The position numbers and the translations under genes were made by a program. Below, piece after piece: positions 1 to 4,589 of a DNA stretch of 5,488 bases. Below the pieces are notes generated by a model. It made no database searches and was not told the origin of the DNA. It saw only the letters and a list, made by a program, of their open reading frames with translations. The DNA comes from an uncultured Eubacteriales bacterium (GTDB lineage: Bacteria; Bacillota; Clostridia; Lachnospirales; Lachnospiraceae): contig ONVB01000024.1 of NCBI GenBank assembly GCA_900321145.1, forward strand, positions 1 to 5,488, written 5' to 3'. Within the stretch, counting starts at the first letter, position 1, and each line of letters begins with the position of its first letter.

Positions 1-1
1 C

Positions 2-913
2 AAGAACACAGCAATCTTCTTCGGCCTTTCAGGTACAGGTAAGACCACACTTTCAACCGATCCCAAGCGTCTCCTCATCGGTGATGACGAGCACGGCTGG
101 GACGACAACGGCGTATTCAACTTCGAGGGCGGCTGCTATGCTAAGGTTATCGACCTTGACAAGGAGTCTGAGCCGGATATCTACAACGCTATCCGCCGCA
201 ACGCTCTTCTTGAGAACGTTACTGTTGACGAGGCAGGAAAGATCGACTTCCATGACAAGAGTGTTACAGAGAATACCCGTGTATCTTACCCGATAGATCA
301 CATCGAGAATATTGCTAAGAAGGTTAACAAGATTTCCGCAGGTCCTGACGCTAAGAATGTTATCTTCCTTTCAGCAGATGCATTCGGAGTACTTCCTCCG
401 GTATCTATCCTCACACCTGAGCAGACACAGTACTACTTCCTTTCAGGATTCACAGCTAAGCTTGCAGGTACAGAGAGAGGAATCACAGAGCCTACTCCGA
501 CCTTCTCAGCATGCTTCGGTCAGGCATTCCTTGAGCTTCATCCTACAAAGTACGGCGAGGAGCTCGTAAAGAAGATGCAGAAGTCAGGCGCTAAGGCTTA
601 CCTTGTAAATACAGGCTGGAACGGCACAGGAAAGAGAATCACCATCAAGGATACAAGAGGTATCATCGATGCTATCCTTAACGGTGACATCAACAACGCT
701 CCTACCAAGAAGATCCCGATCTTCGACTTCGAGGTTCCGACAGAGCTTCCGGGCGTAGACTCAGGCATACTTGATCCGAGAGATACTTATGCTGACGCTT
801 CCGAGTGGGAGAAGAAGGCAGAGGATCTTGCAGGACGTTTCGTAAAGAACTTCAAGAAGTACGAGACAAATGATGCAGGAAAGGCACTTGTTGCTGCAGG
901 GCCTAAGGCATAA
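2..913 (+). CDS. pckA: Phosphoenolpyruvate carboxykinase (ATP), C-terminal part, 5' end outside the window
   Basis: This cytosolic enzyme interconverts oxaloacetate + ATP and phosphoenolpyruvate + CO2 + ADP. It serves gluconeogenesis, or in many anaerobic fermenters runs in the carboxylating direction. The visible 303 residues begin just before the nucleotide-binding core. The P-loop GLSGTGKTT lies at visible residues 8-16 and the kinase-2 metal site GDDEHGW at 27-33. The substrate arginine lies in ENTRVSYPI (R93), followed by LSADAFGVLPPVS, the TAKLAGTERG segment, and NTGWNGTGKRI, which contacts the adenine side. From my memory of the E. coli enzyme (540 residues), these match K254, D268/D269 and R333 with a constant offset of 240, so roughly 240 N-terminal residues are missing and there are no internal gaps. 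The frame ends with TAA at 911-913 and the usual LVAAGPK tail. It faces the kinase gene convergently across a terminator. Family assignment is essentially certain; the direction of flux in vivo cannot be read from the sequence. Confidence 0.98.
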   Translation, partial: KNTAIFFGLSGTGKTTLSTDPKRLLIGDDEHGWDDNGVFNFEGGCYAKVIDLDKESEPDIYNAIRRNALLENVTVDEAGKIDFHDKSVTENTRVSYPIDHIENIAKKVNKISAGPDAKNVIFLSADAFGVLPPVSILTPEQTQYYFLSGFTAKLAGTERGITEPTPTFSACFGQAFLELHPTKYGEELVKKMQKSGAKAYLVNTGWNGTGKRITIKDTRGIIDAILNGDINNAPTKKIPIFDFEVPTELPGVDSGILDPRDTYADASEWEKKAEDLAGRFVKNFKKYETNDAGKALVAAGPKA

Positions 914-944
914 GATAGAACATAATATATGATTTATACGGCGC

Positions 945-973
945 GGTCGGCAGCCGGGGTTGGCTGCCCGACC
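945..973. repeat. GC-rich imperfect hairpin downstream of pckA
   Basis: The arm GGTCGGCAGCC (945-955) pairs with GGCTGCCCGACC (962-973), with one bulged C at 967 and a GGGGTT loop. It lies 31 bases after the pckA stop and is not followed directly by a T-run, so it is probably not the terminator itself. It could block 3' exonucleases or help pausing before the next hairpin. Part of its left arm (943-951, GCGGTCGGC) is also perfectly complementary to 1052-1060 (GCCGACCGC), so an alternative outer stem enclosing the terminator is possible. Confidence 0.6.
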
Positions 974-983
974 TCCCGCTAAT

Positions 984-1023
984 AAAAAAAACAAGGTGCT
1001 TTGAAATGCACCTTGTTTTTTTT
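984..1023. terminator. Bidirectional rho-independent terminator between pckA and the kinase gene
   Basis: This is a perfect 16-bp inverted repeat. Eight A residues (984-991) and CAAGGTGC (992-999) pair with GCACCTTG (1008-1015) and eight T residues (1016-1023), leaving the 8-base loop TTTGAAAT. On the plus strand the CAAGGTGC/GCACCTTG stem is followed by a U8 tract and ends pckA. On the minus strand the same stem is followed by a U8 tract made from the A-run and ends the kinase gene, 71 bases past its stop. The symmetry is what one expects between two convergent genes. Confidence 0.93.
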
Positions 1024-1093
1024 CCGCTCGCGGCGGGCTTGAAAGCTGTTGGCCGACCGCTTGGCTTTAGCTGTTTTGCTGTTTTCTATTTTA

Positions 1094-2851
1094 TTAGTCT
1101 TCGATATATTTGTTTAAGGTTTCTACTATCGTGTTGAGGTTATATGGCTTTGCGATATAATCATCAAGCTTGTTCTCGAGGATACGCTCCTTATCGCCGA
1201 ACATCGCTCTTGCGGTCACTGCTATGATAGGAAGACGCTTTTTGTGCTCTCTCTGCTCTATCTCACGGATAACCTGAGTGGCTGCTATACCGTCCATAAC
1301 AGGCATCTGAACATCAAAGAGTGCCACATCGTAGTTCTTTTCCTTGAAGAGTTCTACAGCCTTCTCTCCGTTTTCCGCTATATCGTAGGAGAAGCCTGCC
1401 ATACCGAGGAGCTTTCCTATAACCTGCTGGTTGACCGGCTCGTCCTCAGCCACAAGGATCCTTGCCTTACCCTTTGCATTGATGGAGATCACAGCCGACT
1501 CCTTCTCTGCTTCTCTTGCAGCTTCCTTCTCTGCTTCGATATCGGCCTGCTTGACCACCTTGAGAGGTATCTCTGCTATAAATGTAGAACCGATACCTTC
1601 CTTACTCTGAACACTTATGCTTCCGCCCATAAGCTCCGCAATCTGCTTCGAGATCACAAGTCCGAGTCCCGAACCGCCGTAGCGTCTGGTATCGGAACTG
1701 TCTACCTGCGAGAATCTGATGAAGAGCTTGTCCATATCCTTCTCGGATATACCGATACCCGTATCGGCAACCGCCATACGAAGAGTAATATTCTCCTTAT
1801 CGTTGTCTATGGCTGCGATCTTCACTCTGACACTTCCGTCAGCAGTGAACTTCAAAGCGTTCGAAAGCAGACAGTTGAGTATCTGCTGAATGCGCTGTCC
1901 GTCGCCTCTTACTAACTTCGGGATATTGTTGCCGAAGGTGCAGTCTAAAGCAAGGTTCTTGTTTGCCGCCGTAGGTACATGTGCGGCAACCGTCTCCTCT
2001 ATGGCTGCCTTTATGTCGAAGTTCTCTTCCTTGAGGTTGTATTTTCCGGCCTCAAGCTTGCTTATATCAAGGATGTCATTGATAAGTCTGAGCAAGTTGT
2101 CCGCGCAGCTCTTGGCTGTAAGGAGATTGTCTCTGTAATCTGCCTGGAGGTCATCGGCCATAAGTGTGAGCTGGAGCATACCGAGGATACCGTTGATAGG
2201 GGTTCTGATCTCGTGGCTCATATTTGCAAGGAACTCTGCCTGAGTCTTGTAAGCCGCGTTCGCATCCTCTATGGCGGCGGAGAGCTTGTTTTCCGTCTCC
2301 TTCTGCTCGGTTATATCGATAACTACCATATTGATGTAGTCCGCTTCCGACTTATACATCAGAGTGTTGAACACCTTTCCGAGCTTCTCCATGGTTATCT
2401 CTACATCCATGAAGTCTCCCTCTCTGGTGCCCGAATTGTTGTATGCATTGAACCATGCATTTATGTCCTGAAGCACTTCTATCTTACTGTCGCCTAAGAT
2501 CTTGTGCTCATAATCCGTGGAGTCAAGATTGAAATAATCGCCGAACTTTTCGTTTGCATCTTCGATGCTGTAGTTGATGTCAGCACCGCTTCGAACTATC
2601 TTTGCCTGAGCAAACCCGACAGGCAGATTCATAAAGAGTTTCTTGTACTTATCGCTCTTCGAATGTCCGGGAACCTCACCTCCGCACAGTGCGAAGATTA
2701 AAAAACCCGAAATGACTGCTGCAACAATTCCCGTGACAAGTCCCGCGGGAACCGAACCTAATACAGCGCCGAACACAGCTCCGAGCACGATCTCGACAAC
2801 GCATGCCGCGATCATCACCTTCTGCCATCCCAACTCTTTGATTTTTTCCAT
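1094..2851 (-). CDS. Membrane-anchored hybrid sensor histidine kinase (PAS-like / HisKA / HATPase_c / REC)
   Basis: This 585-residue protein should autophosphorylate on histidine and pass phosphate to its own receiver domain. Residues about 12-57 form two closely spaced hydrophobic segments, with no extracytoplasmic loop between them. Residues about 68-185 look like a PAS fold ending in the typical VVIDITEQKE and leading into a helical linker. The HisKA H-box SHEIRTP has H213. The ATPase domain shows the N-box around N331, DTGIG (363-367), the F-box region at 376-386 and GGSGLGL (392-398). An Ala/Glu-rich linker (about 436-454) leads to a REC domain with acidic E469/D470, phospho-acceptor D513 in LFDVQMPVMDG, T546 and K568. 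All catalytic residues are present. The start is supported by an AAGGGG ribosome binding site 7 bases upstream (2859-2864) and by a promoter at 2923-2951. No histidine phosphotransfer protein or DNA-binding partner is encoded nearby, so the output and the ligand are unknown. Confidence 0.95.
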   Translation of the reverse strand: MEKIKELGWQKVMIAACVVEIVLGAVFGAVLGSVPAGLVTGIVAAVISGFLIFALCGGEVPGHSKSDKYKKLFMNLPVGFAQAKIVRSGADINYSIEDANEKFGDYFNLDSTDYEHKILGDSKIEVLQDINAWFNAYNNSGTREGDFMDVEITMEKLGKVFNTLMYKSEADYINMVVIDITEQKETENKLSAAIEDANAAYKTQAEFLANMSHEIRTPINGILGMLQLTLMADDLQADYRDNLLTAKSCADNLLRLINDILDISKLEAGKYNLKEENFDIKAAIEETVAAHVPTAANKNLALDCTFGNNIPKLVRGDGQRIQQILNCLLSNALKFTADGSVRVKIAAIDNDKENITLRMAVADTGIGISEKDMDKLFIRFSQVDSSDTRRYGGSGLGLVISKQIAELMGGSISVQSKEGIGSTFIAEIPLKVVKQADIEAEKEAAREAEKESAVISINAKGKARILVAEDEPVNQQVIGKLLGMAGFSYDIAENGEKAVELFKEKNYDVALFDVQMPVMDGIAATQVIREIEQREHKKRLPIIAVTARAMFGDKERILENKLDDYIAKPYNLNTIVETLNKYIED

Positions 2852-2922
2852 GATTACACCCCTTGAATATTATATTCGCATTGTGCAGCGTTCCTTCCCT
2901 GCGCAACACAACACCATCTTCG

Positions 2923-2951
2923 ATTGTACTACAAAACAGCACTTCGGTCAA
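2923..2951 (-). promoter_or_regulatory. Sigma-A promoter of the hybrid kinase gene
   Basis: Read on the minus strand, TTGACC (2946-2951) and TACAAT (2923-2928) are separated by exactly 17 bases. The predicted start is near 2916, leaving a leader of about 65 bases before the ATG at 2851. Five of six bases match consensus at each box. This indicates that the kinase can be transcribed independently of the lipoprotein gene upstream. Confidence 0.75.
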
Positions 2952-3016
2952 CGTTAACAGCCAAAGAATTGCTATACTTTTTTGCCGATATGTACCTCTT
3001 GACAACCGCGGCCGGC

Positions 3017-3529
3017 CTACTGTCTGTTATAGTAGTCTATGCCCTTGTCCGGCAGGAAATAAGTCCTCAGATAACCTTGTGTCGACACTACCACGAACTC
3101 ATTTGTCGCCTCCACATAATAAACATCATCTCCGTCCTCCTTTTCCTTCTTGTGGAGCGCATCGGGGTTGTTAACAACATCCGAAGCAGCCTGCTCATAT
3201 TCCTTCGCAGAGTCAAAGCCCATTTCCTTTCCGTGCTTTTCATAGTGATCGTTAAGCCTTGATTTGTTCTTGAAGCGGTACTCCTTGTAGGAAGCGGTTA
3301 CATTTTCTTCAGTCGTGATCTCTTCCGTTGTAATCTCTTCATGACTCTCCTCTGTCTGCTCGCTTACCGCTTCCGTAGTCTTCTTTTTTCTTGTAGTATT
3401 CTCCTGCTCTGTCTGCTCGGTTGTAACAACCGCAACAGTAGACTGCGGCAAACTCTGCCCCTCCGAGGCTCTGCAGCCACACAGAGCAAGCGCAAGTATT
3501 ATCAATAATGCTAATCCGTATCTCTTCAT
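3017..3529 (-). CDS. Lipoprotein with a Thr/Glu-rich linker and a polymorphic-toxin-like C-terminal domain
   Basis: The 170-residue product starts with MKRYG, a hydrophobic h-region and the lipobox LCGC (residues 16-19), so it should be lipidated at C19 and anchored on the outer face of the membrane. Residues 20-80 are a low-complexity Thr/Glu/Gln linker with an EITTE tandem, a typical wall-spanning spacer. Residues about 81-170 form a compact domain. It has the pattern HYEKHGKEMGF (H95, H99, K101), then SAKEYEQAA, then GDDVYYVEATNEFVVV, and ends in GYLRTYFLP (R155, T156, Y157) and a final DYYNRQ. From memory, this order (H-x3-HG-x-E-x-G, EY-x2-A, Y-x3-TNEF-x-VV, RT-x-F) resembles the BECR-type (Barnase/EndoU/Colicin E5-D/RelE-like) nuclease domains at the ends of contact-dependent toxins and some phage proteins. 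I could not confirm that by search. The start is supported by GGGGAG at 3538-3543. No separate promoter is visible, so transcription from cinA is likely. Lipoprotein: high confidence. Nuclease activity: unproven. Confidence 0.85.
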   Translation of the reverse strand: MKRYGLALLIILALALCGCRASEGQSLPQSTVAVVTTEQTEQENTTRKKKTTEAVSEQTEESHEEITTEEITTEENVTASYKEYRFKNKSRLNDHYEKHGKEMGFDSAKEYEQAASDVVNNPDALHKKEKEDGDDVYYVEATNEFVVVSTQGYLRTYFLPDKGIDYYNRQ

Positions 3530-3588
3530 ACTTTCATCTCCCCATAAAGACTCTTCGCTTCCTGTTGCTTCGCAAGCCCTCGCATTTC

Positions 3589-3626
3589 GTCATAAGGGGT
3601 ACCGCTTGCGGTGGATTCCTTATGAC
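3589..3626. repeat. Nested inverted repeat inside the intergenic element
   Basis: GTCATAAGG (3589-3597) pairs perfectly with CCTTATGAC (3618-3626). Inside it, ACCGC (3601-3605) pairs with GCGGT (3608-3612) across two bases. There is no T-run on either side, so it is a structural RNA or repeat element rather than an intrinsic terminator. Confidence 0.75.
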
Positions 3627-3639
3627 ATCGAAGGCCGGC

Positions 3640-3662
3640 ATCATACTGCTTCGCAGTATGAT
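3640..3662. repeat. Perfect 10-bp hairpin inside the intergenic element
   Basis: ATCATACTGC (3640-3649) and GCAGTATGAT (3653-3662) flank a three-base TTC loop (GAA on the minus strand). It lies directly downstream of the cinA stop on the transcribed strand and lacks a following U-run. It would suit a readthrough stem that stabilises the upstream cinA transcript, but that role is inferred. Confidence 0.8.
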
Positions 3663-3671
3663 CAGCGTCGC

Positions 3672-4187
3672 TCAGAGTGACACATTTTCAAGAAGCTCAG
3701 TGAGCTTTTCCCTGATCTCTTCAGCCACCGCAAGCTTGTACGCCAGCCTGTCCGGCATGACGGGAAGCTCAGTCAGATACGAGTGTACGTCTCCCTGTAT
3801 CCATATCGCGAAGTACACCTTGCCCGGCTCCGAAGCCTCGGGATTCGCCGGATCCGTATTGCCCATGGTTCCGGTAACACCTATCCCTATGTCCGCAGCA
3901 TAAGCCTTCGCACAGGCAGCTGCCATGGCCTCCGCGGTCTCCTTTGAGTAAACCGTATATTTTTCAATCACATCCGCCGGAACTCCCTGCATAATCTTTG
4001 CTTCATTGCAGTAAGTTACGAAAGCGCCCTTTAATATCGCAGATGAACCCTCGGTGTCTGTTATAAGCGACGCTATCTGTCCCGCCGTCGCACTCTCCAT
4101 AGTGGTTATCGTAAGCCCGTTCCTTATCAGAAGCCTTGTGAGTTCAGTATATTTTGCCCTGATATCCGCTTCATCATATAATTTCAT
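3672..4187 (-). CDS. CinA C-terminal-domain protein, PncC-type nicotinamide-nucleotide amidohydrolase
   Basis: The 171-residue protein matches the length of stand-alone CinA C-terminal domain enzymes such as E. coli PncC (about 165). These deamidate nicotinamide mononucleotide to nicotinic acid mononucleotide in the cytoplasmic pyridine-nucleotide salvage cycle. The signature segment is ESATAGQIASLITDTEGSS (residues 31-49), with the probable nucleophile S32. It is followed by FVTYCNEAK (56-64; Y59, N61, K64), a YSKETAEAMA stretch (80-89) and GIGVTGTMGNTDP (101-113). The usual active-site motif is ESxTGG; here the first G is A35, a mild variant. The N-terminal MoCF-like domain of full-length CinA is absent. 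I chose the start at 4187 rather than the in-frame ATG at 4250. The 4187 start has a GAGG site 7 bases upstream, the family homology starts there, and 4250 lies inside the promoter spacer, upstream of the predicted transcript start. The last residues VSL and the stop codon fall inside the repeat. Confidence 0.92.
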   Translation of the reverse strand: MKLYDEADIRAKYTELTRLLIRNGLTITTMESATAGQIASLITDTEGSSAILKGAFVTYCNEAKIMQGVPADVIEKYTVYSKETAEAMAAACAKAYAADIGIGVTGTMGNTDPANPEASEPGKVYFAIWIQGDVHSYLTELPVMPDRLAYKLAVAEEIREKLTELLENVSL

Positions 4188-4193
4188 GTTACA

Positions 4194-4200
4194 TCCTCGC
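4194..4200 (-). promoter_or_regulatory. Ribosome binding site that fixes the cinA start
   Basis: The minus strand reads GCGAGGA, with GAGG (4195-4198) 7 bases before the ATG at 4187. The alternative upstream ATG at 4250 lies upstream of the predicted transcription start, so this site decides the shorter 171-residue product. Confidence 0.8.
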
Positions 4201-4231
4201 TCCAAATTGAATGCATCTTTCCTTTCTGTAA

Positions 4232-4260
4232 AATATACATAAACAAGCAAAATCTGTCAA
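4232..4260 (-). promoter_or_regulatory. Sigma-A promoter of cinA
   Basis: On the minus strand a perfect -35 box TTGACA (4255-4260) is followed after 17 bases by TATATT (4232-4237). Transcription should start near 4225, giving a leader of about 38 bases. This is one of the strongest promoters in the window and probably also drives the lipoprotein gene. Confidence 0.85.
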
Positions 4261-4324
4261 ATCTGTATTATCAGTATTTTACATCATTTTCTATGATAAC
4301 CGTAACACATTATAATCCCCTGAA

Positions 4325-4346
4325 TTGTAACTTAAGCACGTTACAA
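4325..4346. promoter_or_regulatory. Operator-like inverted repeat TTGTAAC-N8-GTTACAA
   Basis: Perfect 7-base arms (4325-4331 and 4340-4346) are separated by eight bases. A further GTAAC half-site occurs at 4302-4306. Arm length and spacing fit a dimeric repressor or activator site. It lies about 100 bases upstream of the predicted cinA transcript start and about 175-195 bases upstream of the FIST one. No regulator gene is in the window, so no protein can be assigned. A short RNA stem is the alternative reading. Confidence 0.45.
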
Positions 4347-4373
4347 GGAAATAAACCTATATAATGGCACCTA

Positions 4374-4393
4374 CACGGTTCCATTAAGCCGTG
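4374..4393. repeat. Short hairpin in the divergent region
   Basis: CACGGTT (4374-4380) pairs with AGCCGTG (4387-4393) through six Watson-Crick pairs and one G-T wobble, with loop CCATTA. There is no T-run after it on either strand. Its role is unknown. Confidence 0.4.
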
Positions 4394-4402
4394 GGCAGTA
4401 TA

Positions 4403-4436
4403 ACGATTTCAATCGTACGATTACACTTTCCGATTT
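4403..4436. promoter_or_regulatory. Cluster of ACGATT half-sites upstream of the FIST promoter
   Basis: ACGATT (4403-4408) and AATCGT (4411-4416) form a perfect inverted repeat with a two-base centre. This is followed at once by a direct copy ACGATT (4417-4422) and then CGATTT (4431-4436). Four related half-sites in 34 bases, 48-81 bases before the -35 box, suggest a transcription-factor site. The binding protein is not identifiable from this window. Confidence 0.4.
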
Positions 4437-4483
4437 ATCACTGAAAAAACGGTATATAAATGCGTAAAAAAAACAGTATAAAG

Positions 4484-4513
4484 TTGACAATTCACACTTG
4501 TTTTTAGTAAAAT
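4484..4513 (+). promoter_or_regulatory. Sigma-A promoter of the FIST-domain gene
   Basis: A perfect TTGACA (4484-4489) is followed after 18 bases by TAAAAT (4508-4513). The predicted start is near 4520, with a leader of about 70 bases. An A-rich tract directly upstream could act as an UP element. Confidence 0.8.
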
Positions 4514-4589
4514 AAGCATATCTGTTTACGAATGATGAAAGCGAATTTTTACTATCATCGTAATAATTCCAGAATTGGGAGGTAGGCGT

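Larger units (their letters stand above)
3544..3683 (-). repeat. Composite palindromic repeat (REP/MITE-like) between cinA and the lipoprotein gene
   Basis: The gap is densely palindromic. Read on the minus strand it opens with TGTCACTCTGAGCGACG and closes with GGAAGCGAAGAGTCTT. These ends look like the two halves of a dispersed intergenic repeat known to me in gut bacteria, roughly TGTCATTCTGAGCG...GCGAAGAATCT; this is from memory and untested here. Between them are three hairpins: 3640-3649/3653-3662, 3589-3597/3618-3626 and 3565-3568/3572-3575. The core GCGAAG (plus strand CTTCGC) occurs three times, at the two TTC-loop hairpins and near 3552-3557. The element extends from the last codons of cinA to just before the lipoprotein ribosome binding site. 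No transposase frame is present. Exact borders are estimated. Confidence 0.6.
4188..4589. other. 402-base divergent regulatory region with no credible gene
   Basis: The region separates cinA (minus) from the FIST gene (plus) and is clearly AT-richer than the flanking genes. It holds the two promoters, several palindromes and an A-rich tract (4441-4482) just upstream of the FIST -35 box that could act as an UP element. The open frames crossing it have no ribosome binding site and a composition typical of noncoding AT-rich DNA. TATAAT-like hexamers at 4311-4316 and 4360-4365 (plus) and 4309-4314 (minus) lack suitable -35 boxes. A small RNA in 4300-4480 cannot be excluded, but I see no terminator that would define one. 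Confidence 0.7.

Noticed and set aside
1244..1915. A 223-codon plus-strand open frame inside the kinase gene
   Set aside because: It is antisense to the conserved ATPase and REC coding region, is rich in Leu/Ser/Cys from reverse-complement codon bias, has no ribosome binding site, and shows no recognisable domain.
2869..2874. TATAAT on the minus strand just upstream of the kinase start
   Set aside because: The transcription start would fall inside the ribosome binding site, and no suitable -35 box is present. The 2923-2951 promoter is far better.
2676..3005. A 109-codon minus-strand open frame overlapping the kinase 5' end
   Set aside because: It is out of frame with the kinase, covers the kinase promoter, has an Arg/Cys-rich atypical composition, and lacks a convincing ribosome binding site.
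3589..3662. Reading the intergenic hairpins as intrinsic terminators
   Set aside because: Neither stem is followed by a T-run on either strand.
3544..3683. A CRISPR array in the repeat-rich gap
   Set aside because: There are no regularly spaced direct repeats of 25-40 bases; the repetition consists of short palindromes and a six-base core.
4188..4250. A 21-residue N-terminal extension of the CinA-type protein starting at 4250
   Set aside because: That ATG lies between the -35 and -10 boxes, upstream of the predicted transcript start. The internal ATG at 4187 has a good ribosome binding site and matches the family length.
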